Positions 35,132 to 43,556 of a DNA stretch of 64,000 nt are shown here, in pieces. A program made the translations under genes and the position numbers. This DNA is from an uncultured Lachnospiraceae bacterium (lineage in GTDB: Bacteria > Bacillota > Clostridia > Lachnospirales > Lachnospiraceae). The notes under the pieces are model-generated. The model was not told where the DNA came from. It did not search any database and worked only from the letters and a program-made list of their open reading frames with translations. Where the stretch lies: the NCBI GenBank assembly GCA_910577105.1, contig CAJTMB010000006.1, positions 55,912-119,911 on the forward strand. Reading direction: 5' to 3'. How positions within the stretch are numbered: the first letter of the stretch is position 1; each line of letters starts with the position of its first letter.

Positions 35132-35356
35132 ATGGAACGTAAAATCAGATTGACCCAGGACGAAGCACAAAACTTTGTAAATGCAGCCTCAAAATGTGAT
35201 TTTGACATTGACATTGCTTATAATAGATATATCGTAGATGCAAAATCATTTTTGGGTGTATATGGACTTGATTTCACTCAAGTGTTAACAGTTCGTTATG
35301 GCGGATACAATGCCGAGTTTGAGCAGGTGTTAAAGAGTTGTGCCATTGCATGTTAA
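35132..35356 (+). CDS. HPr-like protein without the phospho-accepting histidine (Crh-like)
   Basis: 74 residues with the HPr fold. Aligned on the shared F-V segment (EAQNFVNAASKC), the position of HPr His15 is Thr8 and that of Arg17 is Asp10. The regulatory serine is kept as S39 in DAKSFLGVYGLD (HPr Ser46). It therefore should not carry phosphate in the sugar-transport chain but could be phosphorylated by HPr kinase, as Bacillus Crh is, and act with CcpA. The ATG at 35132 has AAGGAAGG a few bases upstream; an upstream in-frame start at 35024 lies before the -10 box and is rejected. A terminator follows directly. Confidence 0.85.
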   Translation: MERKIRLTQDEAQNFVNAASKCDFDIDIAYNRYIVDAKSFLGVYGLDFTQVLTVRYGGYNAEFEQVLKSCAIAC

Positions 35357-35408
35357 AAGCGCTTAAAAAGCAGATGTTTGCGCCGGAGGGCGTAAGAGGT
35401 GCAAATTG

Positions 35409-35453
35409 ACTCCCTATTCAGGATAGAGTATTATCTTGATAGGGAGTTTTTTG
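35409..35453 (+). terminator. Intrinsic terminator after the HPr-like gene
   Basis: ACTCCCTAT (35409-35417) pairs with ATAGGGAGT (35439-35447), followed by six T. It separates the HPr-like gene from the helicase gene 27 bases further on. Confidence 0.92.
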
Positions 35454-35479
35454 TTTGAGTGGGAAAGTGGAGGAACGGC

Positions 35480-37951
35480 ATGGATATAAAAAGCGAAATT
35501 CGCATATCGGTCAGGTATCTGGTGGAATTTATCCTGCGAAGCGGAGATATTGACAACAGAAGGGCGGGGGGAATGGAGAATGCCATGCAGGAGGGGAGCA
35601 GAATACATAGGATGCTCCAAAAGCGGATGGGGGAAGAGTACCAGCCGGAAGTATCTCTGCGCCATATTCATGAAACAGAAAATTACCGGCTTGTTGTGGA
35701 AGGGCGTGCGGATGGCATTATTACGGCGCCTGCTGGAGAAATAACCGTGGATGAAATAAAGACCACATACAAAGATGTCGCAAAAATGAAAATGCCTGTC
35801 CCGGTTCATTTGGCACAGGCCAAAGTGTACGCCGCCATTTACGGAATCCAAAACAACAAAAAAATAATGAGGGTGCGGATGACATACTGTAATGTGGAAA
35901 CGGAAGAACTTCGGTATTTTCATGAGGAATTTGAACTTGCAGATTTAAAACGCTGGTTTGCCGCCTTACTGAAGGAATATGAGAAGTGGGCTGATTATGA
36001 ATGGCAATGGAAGAGGAGACGGCAGGATTCCGCAGATAACCTGTCTTTTCCTTTTTCATACAGGGAGGGCCAAAAAGAATTGGCTTCTTATGTGTATCGG
36101 ACAATCTATCACAGAAAAAAGCTGTTTATTGAGGCGCCTACCGGTGTCGGTAAAACCTTATCCACAGTGTTTCCGGCGGTGAAAGCCATGGGAAAAGGCA
36201 TGTGTGATAAAATATTTTATCTTACCGCCAAAACCATTACCCGCACAGTGGCGGAAAATACATTTTCTCTGCTTCGGGAAAAAGGCTTACAATTTAAAAG
36301 TGTGATACTGACAGCAAAGGACAAGATTTGTTTTATGGAAGAAACAGAGTGCAACCCGGAACACTGTCCCTATGCCAAGGGACATTATGACAGGATTAAT
36401 GATGCGGTATATGATTTGCTCTGGCATTCCCAGAGTTTTACCAGGGAAGTGATAGAGGAGTACGCGAGAAAGCATAACGTATGTCCTTTTGAATTTTGCC
36501 TCGATATGAGTCTGTTTGCAGATGGCATAATAGGAGATTATAATTATGTCTTTGACCCGCATGTCTATCTGAAACGTTTTTTCGGGGAAAACAATGGTAA
36601 TCAGTATATATTTCTTGTTGATGAAGCCCATAATCTGCTTGAGCGCGGTCGGGAAATGTACAGTGCGCTTCTCAGAAAGGAAGCATTTTTGCAGCTAAAA
36701 AAGCAGGTAAAGGAGGCCGGGGTGGATGGGAAAGCCATGATTGCCGATACAAATGTGCCTATCTCATTGGGAAGAATCGGTGACTTTGCACCTAAGCTTT
36801 TACGTCAGCTTGAAAAATGTAATAAGGAACTGCTGCTTTTAAAACGGGAATGCGAAGATTTTAAAGTATGGGAACAGATAGACCCTTTTGTACAGTCACT
36901 GACCAGATTGCATGAAACTATGGATAATTATTTGGATGAAAATGATGACGCACCAGTCAGAAAAGAAATATTAAGCTTCTTTTTTGAGGTTGCACATTTC
37001 CTTGAAATATACGAAAGAATTGATGACAATTATGTCATATATACCCAAATGGAGAATGACGGTGATTTTACAACAAAATTACTTTGTGTCAACCCAGCTG
37101 TCAATTTGCAGGAATGTATGTTAAGGGGACGAAGTACAATCCTGTTTTCCGCCACACTGCTTCCCATCCAGTACTACAAAAAGCTTTTGGGAGGAATGGA
37201 AGAGGATTATGAAGTATATGCAAAATCCGTTTTTCATTCGGAAAAAAGGGCGCTTTATATAGGGAGTGATGTAACCAGCAGATATGCAAGGCGTTCCGCT
37301 GATGAGTTCTATAATATAGCACGGTATATTCATGAGATTGTGAAAAACAGGCAAGGCAATTACATGGTTTTTTTTCCATCTCACATCTTCCTTATGCAGG
37401 TATACGAGCAGTTTCAAACTTATTTCCTCGATGAGCAGACAGACTGTATTTTGCAGGAGGAATACATGGATGAATCAGCAAGGGAAGCATTTCTTTCAAG
37501 ATTTGAGGGAAATCCGGGCTGCAACCTGGACGCAATTCAAATGGAGGTCGAAGTGGAGGATGACAGGAGTCTTTTAGGTTTCTGTGTGCTGGGAGGGATA
37601 TTCGGCGAAGGCATTGATTTAAAATATGACAGCCTGATAGGTGCTATTGTGGTAGGAACCGGCATTCCGCAGGTATGTAATGAGAGGGAGCTGCTGAAAC
37701 AGTTTTTTGACGGCAGGGGAGAAAATGGTTTTGATTATGCCTATCGCTTTCCCGGCATGAATAAAGTTCAGCAGGCGGCAGGCCGTGTCATCCGCACAAC
37801 GGAAGATGTCGGTATCATTGCCCTGCTGGATGAACGTTTTCTGCAAACTGCTAACAAACGCCTCTTTCCGCGGGAATGGGAAAAGTTTGAAGTAGTAACT
37901 TTGGAAACTGTGGCAAAACGGGTGGAGCGGTTCTGGGATTCCTGGCTGTGA
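35480..37951 (+). CDS. PD-(D/E)XK nuclease fused to a DinG/XPD-type iron-sulphur helicase
   Basis: 823 residues. Residues ~1-170 are a RecB/Cas4-like nuclease with D78 (EGRADGI) and D91-E92-I-K94. The rest is a superfamily 2 XPD/DinG helicase: Walker A APTGVGKT (219-226), a 4Fe-4S cluster set (likely C284, C291, C296 and C335), DEAH at 381-384, and motif VI QQAAGRVIRT near the end. Such enzymes unwind 5'-to-3' and could process damaged or structured DNA. GGAGG lies 6 bases before the ATG at 35480. It follows the HPr-like gene and a terminator, so it needs its own promoter, which was not found with confidence. Confidence 0.93.
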   Translation: MDIKSEIRISVRYLVEFILRSGDIDNRRAGGMENAMQEGSRIHRMLQKRMGEEYQPEVSLRHIHETENYRLVVEGRADGIITAPAGEITVDEIKTTYKDVAKMKMPVPVHLAQAKVYAAIYGIQNNKKIMRVRMTYCNVETEELRYFHEEFELADLKRWFAALLKEYEKWADYEWQWKRRRQDSADNLSFPFSYREGQKELASYVYRTIYHRKKLFIEAPTGVGKTLSTVFPAVKAMGKGMCDKIFYLTAKTITRTVAENTFSLLREKGLQFKSVILTAKDKICFMEETECNPEHCPYAKGHYDRINDAVYDLLWHSQSFTREVIEEYARKHNVCPFEFCLDMSLFADGIIGDYNYVFDPHVYLKRFFGENNGNQYIFLVDEAHNLLERGREMYSALLRKEAFLQLKKQVKEAGVDGKAMIADTNVPISLGRIGDFAPKLLRQLEKCNKELLLLKRECEDFKVWEQIDPFVQSLTRLHETMDNYLDENDDAPVRKEILSFFFEVAHFLEIYERIDDNYVIYTQMENDGDFTTKLLCVNPAVNLQECMLRGRSTILFSATLLPIQYYKKLLGGMEEDYEVYAKSVFHSEKRALYIGSDVTSRYARRSADEFYNIARYIHEIVKNRQGNYMVFFPSHIFLMQVYEQFQTYFLDEQTDCILQEEYMDESAREAFLSRFEGNPGCNLDAIQMEVEVEDDRSLLGFCVLGGIFGEGIDLKYDSLIGAIVVGTGIPQVCNERELLKQFFDGRGENGFDYAYRFPGMNKVQQAAGRVIRTTEDVGIIALLDERFLQTANKRLFPREWEKFEVVTLETVAKRVERFWDSWL

Positions 37952-38376
37952 GAGAATATCCGTTTCATTTGATGTATATTAGCGAGGTAACATAATTAGA
38001 AATGGAGTTTACTTTTTATGTCATTTCGAGAACCAATGAAAATAGAACATGTGTTCTTGAAATGACATTTATTTTTGCAAGTTTGACGTCTAAATCAAGT
38101 AAAAATGACACTGTTGTTCATGTGGATAACTATGTGGAAATTGGGGATTTCTTTTTTTGAACCGCTAAAAATCGACATTTAATCCATTTTTCCGACATAG
38201 CAAACATTGCAATACAAGTTGCAGAAATACTAAGTCAGTCAATTTTGTTATGTGAATCGAATTTCTAAAAAATTACCTGTAGGATGTTCCGGCAGAGCCG
38301 CTATGGACAGAATAAGTCAAATTGGATATAATAATAAATTAAGGCGGCAAAATGCCGCGCTAAGGAGGAATTGGAT
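37952..38376 (+). other. 425-bp noncoding region: hairpin, LexA-like box, leader of the GH13 gene
   Basis: No credible gene. It holds a strong hairpin after the helicase (38018-38076), a GAACATGTGTTC palindrome at 38045-38056 in its loop and right arm, a TGTGGATAA nonamer at 38121, and, near the 3' end, a 6-bp hairpin GCGGCA/TGCCGC (38344-38358) just before the ribosome site of the GH13 gene. A possible -10 TATAAT lies near 38328, without a clear -35. Confidence 0.6.
38018..38076 (+). terminator. Hairpin after the helicase gene, with T-rich tail
   Basis: ATGTCATTTCGAGAAC (38018-38033) and GTTCTTGAAATGACAT (38053-38068) pair over 16 bases with one G-U, then TTATTTTT follows. The loop is 19 bases. 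It probably ends helicase transcription. Confidence 0.65.
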
Positions 38377-39690
38377 ATGTGGGCAGAAGAAAGTGTATTT
38401 TACCAGATATACCCGTTGGGATTTACCGGTGCTCCGTTTGAAAATGACGGAAAAGAGGTATCGAGAATAAGAAAGGTACTTGACTGGCTTCCTCATTTTG
38501 AAAGGCTGGGAATCAATGCAATCTATTTCTCACCGGTATTTGAGTCGGACACACATGGCTACAATACAAGAGACTATAGGAAAATAGATGTCAGGCTGGG
38601 AACCAATGAAGATTTTAAAGAGGTCTGCAGACAGCTGCATGAACACGGCATACGTGTTGTACTGGATGGCGTGTTTAATCATGTGGGAAGAGGATTCGGC
38701 CCATTTCAGGATGTTTTGAAGAACCGGCAGAGCTCACCATATACAGGATGGTTTTACCGGATTGCCTTCGATGGGGATTCACCATATCATGACGGACTCT
38801 GGTATGAAGGCTGGGAGGGAAATTATGATTTGGTTAAACTGAATCTGCGCAATGAGGAGGTAGTCAGGTACCTTCTGGAAAGTGTGGACTATTGGATTGA
38901 CGAATTTGATATAGACGGTCTCAGACTGGATGTGGCGTATTCCCTTGATGAAGATTTTGTGCGAAGGCTGAGAAACCACTGTGATGGCAGAAAAGCTGAT
39001 TTTTTCCTGTTGGGTGAAATGCTTCACGGTGATTACAACAGGCTGGTAAACGATGGTATGCTTCATTCTGCAACCAATTATGAATGTTACAAAGGACTGT
39101 TTTCCAGCTTCAACAGCATGAACATGTTTGAAATCAATCACTCCCTGCTTAGGCAGTTTGGTCCGGAAAACTGGACATTATACAAAGGAAAACACATGTT
39201 ATCATTTGTGGACAACCATGATGTTACGAGGGTTGCAAGCATTTTATCGGACAAAAACCACCTGCCGCTTATCTATGCGTTAATGTTTGGCATGCCCGGC
39301 ATTCCTTGTGTTTATTATGGCAGTGAATGGGGCTGCCCGGGAGAGAAAGGACAGGGAGACCAGGCATTGAGGCCCTGCTTTGAAAAGCCGGAGTGGACGA
39401 ATCTTACAGATTTCATTGCAAAACTGACAGAGGCAAAAAAACATTCAAAGGCATTAAATTGGGGAGATTTTAAATCTGTGCTCCTGACTAACAGGCAGTG
39501 TATATTTGAAAGAAAGACTGAAGGAGAAAGAGTATTAGTCGCTATCAATGCGGAAGGCAGCGATTTTATGGCGCATTTTGATGCAGGATGTGGAAAAGCA
39601 GTGGATTTAATTACGGGATGTGAACATGATTTTGGCGGTGGAAGCCTGCTGCCTGCTTACAGCGCATTTTTTTGGAAGTGTGAAGTGTGA
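38377..39690 (+). CDS. GH13 alpha-amylase-family glycoside hydrolase
   Basis: 437 residues without a signal peptide, so cytoplasmic. The (beta/alpha)8 GH13 motifs are all present: DGVFNH at 97-102, GLRLDVAYS with nucleophile D185, LLGEMLHG with acid/base E214, and SFVDNHD with D282. It should act on short alpha-glucans such as maltodextrins, as neopullulanase or maltodextrin glucosidase-like members do; the exact specificity cannot be read. The ATG at 38377 has AAGGAGG 8 bases upstream; a TTG 6 bases earlier is less likely. A hairpin, GCGGCA/TGCCGC, sits just upstream. No sugar transporter lies next to it. Confidence 0.93.
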   Translation: MWAEESVFYQIYPLGFTGAPFENDGKEVSRIRKVLDWLPHFERLGINAIYFSPVFESDTHGYNTRDYRKIDVRLGTNEDFKEVCRQLHEHGIRVVLDGVFNHVGRGFGPFQDVLKNRQSSPYTGWFYRIAFDGDSPYHDGLWYEGWEGNYDLVKLNLRNEEVVRYLLESVDYWIDEFDIDGLRLDVAYSLDEDFVRRLRNHCDGRKADFFLLGEMLHGDYNRLVNDGMLHSATNYECYKGLFSSFNSMNMFEINHSLLRQFGPENWTLYKGKHMLSFVDNHDVTRVASILSDKNHLPLIYALMFGMPGIPCVYYGSEWGCPGEKGQGDQALRPCFEKPEWTNLTDFIAKLTEAKKHSKALNWGDFKSVLLTNRQCIFERKTEGERVLVAINAEGSDFMAHFDAGCGKAVDLITGCEHDFGGGSLLPAYSAFFWKCEV

Positions 39691-39814
39691 GCAGATGGTC
39701 CGGCTTTTATGCCGGCTGGATGCAGTGGAAAATTTCAGGCAAGCTGAAAACAGCATGGTTTCTGACTTTTTATATTTTAGCAAGTAGTTTTCAAAAATGA
39801 AAGGATAGTCTGAC

Positions 39815-41173
39815 ATGAAATGGAGTAAAGAAAAAAGTATTACCTTATTTTATTTTGTGCTATATCTTACCGTGGCGCTTACCATTGCACTGCATCAGCC
39901 ATTAAATGATACGTTTCCTTCCCTGCCTAACCCGCCGGATGAGCATTCCAGGTATAAGGTTCCTCTTTATGTTTGCAATCATGGCACGATTCCAACCGGG
40001 TATGAGGAGGAATTATTCAGCGGTAACTGTAGGTGGACTTACGGTTTTTATACGTTGCTTCCCTATATGGTACAGGGGTATGTCATGCGGTTTGTCAACC
40101 TGTTTACGGATTCTCCGTTGGCGCTTTTGTATACCGCAAGACTGGTTAATGTAACTTTTGGCTTTATTATGGCTTATATTGTCTTGTTGCTTGGGAAAAA
40201 GCTGTTTCGGGATGACAGGGTCAGGTGGCTGTTTTGTTTTCTTGTTACATTTCTTCCCCAGAGTATATTTCTGCATACCTATACCAACCCGGATTCCATG
40301 TGTCTTCTTTCAACGGCATTGATGCTTTATGGACTGGTAAGAGGGTATGGCGACGGTTTTTCCGGGAAATCCTGTGCATTTTTAACAACAGGTGTGATTT
40401 TATGCGCGCTGTCTTATTACAATGGATATGGATTTATTCTGGGAAGTATTCTGCTATTTATAGCCTATTTTATAAAGAAAGAGGCAGGAAAGTGGAGTCT
40501 TGACTGGAAACCGTTTCTTAAGAAAGGAATCTTTATTTCTGTTATAGTACTGTTGTGTATAAGCTGGCAGTTTATCAGGAATTACATTCTTTATGATGGT
40601 GATATCATCGGGCTGACTTCCATGGACAAGCTTGTCCGCTCTTACGGTATTATCAGGGAAACCTATTTCAGCCAGGGGAAATCTTTGTTTTCCATGTTGT
40701 TCGGAACAAATTTCTTTATGAAAGTGGCGCTTAGTTTTATTGCGAACTATGGTTCTACCACTTTGTTTACATGGAAAATCATTTATCTGTTTTATCTGGG
40801 GATTTTTGCGCTGGGTATTGCGGGAATGATTTTTTGCAGGAGTACGGGACAGGAGCCGTTAACGGATAGAAAATGGCTAAATGTGTTTTTTCATATTATT
40901 ATGGTGTTCTGTATTGCAATGCCTGTTATCCTGTTGATTCAATATGCTTATACGAAGGATTACCAGGCGCAGGGGCGCTATATTATGCCGGGCTTGATAC
41001 CTTTGATGTACTATGTTGCCCGTGGACTGGAAAAATTGCCGCTTTGGAAAAAGAGTCCCGAAAAGTGGAAAAACGTACTGTCCGTGCTGGTAATGACCGG
41101 AATTGTGGCGTCCCTGCTTATTATGGTATATGTCAGCGCATTGCCACATTACTTGAGTGTTCCGGTGTTGTAG
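39815..41173 (+). CDS. Polytopic membrane protein, DUF2142/GT-C glycosyltransferase-like
   Basis: 452 residues with about eleven transmembrane helices. An extracytoplasmic loop after the first helix carries NPPDEHSRY, the acidic DEH/DEx pattern typical of GT-C enzymes (ArnT/PMT-like) and of DUF2142 proteins that use lipid-linked sugars. A role in adding a sugar to a cell-surface polymer is inferred; the donor and acceptor are unknown. GAAAGGA lies 10 bases before the ATG. The 124-bp gap from the GH13 gene contains only a short CCGGC/GCCGG hairpin. A terminator follows about 100 bases past the stop. Confidence 0.75.
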   Translation: MKWSKEKSITLFYFVLYLTVALTIALHQPLNDTFPSLPNPPDEHSRYKVPLYVCNHGTIPTGYEEELFSGNCRWTYGFYTLLPYMVQGYVMRFVNLFTDSPLALLYTARLVNVTFGFIMAYIVLLLGKKLFRDDRVRWLFCFLVTFLPQSIFLHTYTNPDSMCLLSTALMLYGLVRGYGDGFSGKSCAFLTTGVILCALSYYNGYGFILGSILLFIAYFIKKEAGKWSLDWKPFLKKGIFISVIVLLCISWQFIRNYILYDGDIIGLTSMDKLVRSYGIIRETYFSQGKSLFSMLFGTNFFMKVALSFIANYGSTTLFTWKIIYLFYLGIFALGIAGMIFCRSTGQEPLTDRKWLNVFFHIIMVFCIAMPVILLIQYAYTKDYQAQGRYIMPGLIPLMYYVARGLEKLPLWKKSPEKWKNVLSVLVMTGIVASLLIMVYVSALPHYLSVPVL

Positions 41174-41276
41174 TTCATATATTTCGGCGCTTTGCACGAA
41201 CCGGTGCACCACGGCCCATGCAAAGTATACTTTCGGTAAGTAGCGTAAAAACTGCCGGGGACTGTTGATTGCTTAT

Positions 41277-41310
41277 AAAAACAGATGTACATTTTGTACA
41301 TCTGTTTTTG
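41277..41310. terminator. Intrinsic terminator after the GT-C-like gene
   Basis: ACAGATGTACA (41281-41291) pairs perfectly with TGTACATCTGT (41295-41305), flanked by an A-run and a T-run. The 100 bases before it (41174-41276) hold no gene; only a CTTTGCA/TGCAAAG inverted repeat was seen. Confidence 0.93.
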
Positions 41311-41416
41311 TTATTTACCACGGAATGAATCCGAAATAAGTTATTAGCTAAAAATATCCATCCGTGCTATCAGATTTAGAGGTTTTAAAGAAATTCAAAA
41401 GATTTTCTAAATGCTA

Positions 41417-41446
41417 TTGACAAATTAATATTATATGTCGTATATT
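41417..41446 (+). promoter_or_regulatory. Promoter of the padR operon
   Basis: TTGACA (41417-41422), 18 bases, TATATT (41441-41446), in an AT-rich region ahead of padR. Confidence 0.65.
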
Positions 41447-41460
41447 ATCATTACAGAAAC

Positions 41461-41481
41461 ATATTATATAACATATAATAT
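41461..41481. promoter_or_regulatory. Candidate PadR operator
   Basis: ATATTATAT-AAC-ATATAATAT is a perfect 9-base dyad with a 3-base centre, placed 14 bases after the -10 box, over the expected transcription start. It is well positioned for autorepression by the PadR protein encoded just downstream. The region is AT-rich, so chance palindromes are more likely here. Confidence 0.5.
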
Positions 41482-41555
41482 TATAACAATAAATAATATT
41501 ATACATTTTTATATCCCCAAAGGGATACTTGCAGCAGAAGCGAGGAGGAATGAGA

Positions 41556-41882
41556 ATGGTATTTAACACAGGTGCGGCGTTGCTTGATGCAATCGTGCTG
41601 GCAGTTGTGTCCAAGGAGCCGGAAGGTACTTACGGTTACAAGATTACACAGGATGTGAGACAGGTAATCGAGTTGTCGGAATCTACGCTGTATCCGGTAC
41701 TGAGGAGACTGCAGAAGGATGAATGCATGGTAGTATACGACAGGGAGTGCGCCGGCAGGAACAGGCGATACTACAGAATTACGGAAAAGGGAATGAATCA
41801 GTTAAGAGTGTATGTAAATGAGTGGACACAGTATTCCGGTAAGATTTCCGGAATTTTAGAGGGAGGAATCAGATATGAATAA
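41556..41882 (+). CDS. PadR-family transcriptional regulator
   Basis: 108 residues, a winged helix of the short PadR type: YGYKITQDV, STLYPVLRRLQKDECMV and RRYYRITEKG are the expected helix and wing motifs. The start at 41556 (MVFNTGAALL) is chosen because GAGGAGGA sits 6-13 bases upstream; another ATG 6 bases earlier touches the ribosome site. Its stop overlaps the next gene, the DUF1700 protein. The order padR, DUF1700, DUF4097 is common in Firmicutes, and the set probably responds to envelope or antimicrobial stress and represses itself. Confidence 0.93.
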   Translation: MVFNTGAALLDAIVLAVVSKEPEGTYGYKITQDVRQVIELSESTLYPVLRRLQKDECMVVYDRECAGRNRRYYRITEKGMNQLRVYVNEWTQYSGKISGILEGGIRYE

Positions 41883-42600
41883 AGCAGAGTTTATGAAAGA
41901 ATTGGAACGGCTGCTTCAAAACATTCCTGAAAATGAGAGAATTGAGGCATTGAATTACTATGAAGAATATTTCAGCGATGCAGGCGAAGAAAATGAGCAG
42001 AATGTGTTGGCAGAACTGGAATCCCCGCAAAAGGTAGCCGATAATATCAAAGACGGGCTAAGGGCAAATATGGATTGTAAAGACAACACGTCGGGAAGCG
42101 GCTATAACAGCGCTTATCAGAGCGGGGCGGCTTACCAGAACGGAACCTCCTATCAGGGGAGCACGATTTATCAGGGAAATACCTTTTATCAAAGCGGTCC
42201 GTCTGTTGCTCCGGAGAAAGAAGGCATGCCTGCATGGGCGATTGTATTGATTGTGTTAGGCTGTATCTTCTGTTCACCAGTTATTTTGGGGGCGCTTGCC
42301 ACGGTTTTTGGTATGCTGGTAGCCATTTTTGCTACCCTTTTTGGAATTATAGTCGGTTTTGGCGGTGCGGGGCTTGGACTGTTTGCAAGCGGACTGGTGA
42401 TGATAGTGATTGGAGTGATAGATATATTCCACTTTCCCTTTGCCGGAATGGCGCTTGCCGGATGCGGCCTGCTGTTGCTGGCATTCGGAATCCTTTTTAT
42501 CATGCTGACAATCTGGGTATGCGGCTGGCTGATTCCGGCAACATGCAGGGGCATAGCGTGGCTGTGGAATAAAATTTTCGATAAAAACAAAGGGAGATAA
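41875..42600 (+). CDS. DUF1700 (HAAS-type) membrane protein
   Basis: 241 residues. Residues ~1-60 are the helical DUF1700 N-terminal domain (MNKAEFMKELERLL, then EALNYYEEYFSDAGE). A low-complexity stretch follows, with Tyr-Gln-Ser/Gly-rich repeats such as YQSGAAYQNG, YQGSTIYQG and YQGNTFYQSG (about 75-105). Four or so transmembrane helices follow. The domain is thought to link PadR-type control to a membrane signalling partner. The start overlaps the padR stop by 8 bases and the next gene begins 6 bases after its stop, so the three genes form one operon. Confidence 0.9.
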   Translation: MNKAEFMKELERLLQNIPENERIEALNYYEEYFSDAGEENEQNVLAELESPQKVADNIKDGLRANMDCKDNTSGSGYNSAYQSGAAYQNGTSYQGSTIYQGNTFYQSGPSVAPEKEGMPAWAIVLIVLGCIFCSPVILGALATVFGMLVAIFATLFGIIVGFGGAGLGLFASGLVMIVIGVIDIFHFPFAGMALAGCGLLLLAFGILFIMLTIWVCGWLIPATCRGIAWLWNKIFDKNKGR

Positions 42601-42605
42601 GGATT

Positions 42606-43556
42606 ATGAAAAAATTCATGAAGGTTTGTGCTATAACAGTTGCGGTTATTCTGGCATTGGGAGTGCTTCTTCTTACGATAGGCGGTTGTGGCGGCGGATT
42701 TAAGAGAGTGACACAACAAATATGGAACGGGGAATTGAATATTTCTCCGGGGAATGTCACAGAGTGGTTCGGCAATTGGGCTTGGGATGAAGATTGGGAA
42801 ACGTATGATATAGACGCAAATACTCTTTTCGATAGTTCCTATGATGTGATACGGAATGAAGGTTCTTTCAGAACTGCTTTCGGGGTTGAAGAAATTAGGA
42901 GTATGGAACTGGAACTTGCCGGCTGCGTGGTTCAGATAGAAACATCCCCGGACGAATTTTATTATGTGTCAGCAGAAAAAATCAGTGCTTTCCAAACCTT
43001 TGTCAGGAACGGAACACTGTATGTGAAAGGTATTAAGACCGGTAAATGGAATAAGGGCAGTGTAATGAGAGTTACGATTCAGATACCGGAGGGTACTGTA
43101 TTTGAAGACGCGGAACTGTCATTGGGGGCAGGGGAATTTACCATAGGCAGTATGAATGCGGATGATATGGAGATAAATTTGGGGGCAGGAAAGCTGACAG
43201 CGGATTACCTGAAAGCAGATAAGTTTACCTGCACGGCAGGAGCCGGACAGATTCTGATTGATAAAGCCGAATTTGCAGACGATGTGGAGATTTCCGTGGG
43301 AGCCGGGGAAGTGATTATGACAGCCAGCATTCCCGGGGATTTACATGCGGAATGCGGCTTGGGTAACATGGAAATTACCATTTTCGGAAGTACGGAACAG
43401 GAGCATAATTATAAAATGGAATGTGCCGCAGGAAACCTGACGGCAGGAAGCAGGTCTGTGTCAGGCCTGGCAGCGGAACAGGATATTGACAATGGGGCAG
43501 CCAGTGATTTCGATTTGGAATGCGCCATGGGAAACCTTAGTGTCAGATTCCAATAA
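42606..43556 (+). CDS. DUF4097 (adhesin-like) envelope protein
   Basis: 316 residues. A single hydrophobic N-terminal segment (about 8-28, ending in GGCGGG) anchors or exports the protein; the Cys might be lipidated, but the context is not a standard lipobox. The remainder is a right-handed beta-helix-like DUF4097 domain with repeated glycine turns, for example LSLGAGEFTIGSM, INLGAGKLTADYL, TAGAGQILIDKA and VGAGEVIMTASIP. It is the usual third member of padR-DUF1700 operons. Its last 14 bases overlap the end of the convergent pdxK-like gene. Confidence 0.92.
   Translation: MKKFMKVCAITVAVILALGVLLLTIGGCGGGFKRVTQQIWNGELNISPGNVTEWFGNWAWDEDWETYDIDANTLFDSSYDVIRNEGSFRTAFGVEEIRSMELELAGCVVQIETSPDEFYYVSAEKISAFQTFVRNGTLYVKGIKTGKWNKGSVMRVTIQIPEGTVFEDAELSLGAGEFTIGSMNADDMEINLGAGKLTADYLKADKFTCTAGAGQILIDKAEFADDVEISVGAGEVIMTASIPGDLHAECGLGNMEITIFGSTEQEHNYKMECAAGNLTAGSRSVSGLAAEQDIDNGAASDFDLECAMGNLSVRFQ

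Noticed and set aside
38121..38129. TGTGGATAA, a perfect DnaA-box complement, as part of an origin
   Set aside because: It is single; a 9-base match is expected about once in two such windows by chance, and no other origin features are near.
41174..41276. Possible third copy of the long palindrome after the GT-C-like gene
   Set aside because: Only short GTAAAAAC and GTGCA-like matches; the arms do not align with the two real copies.
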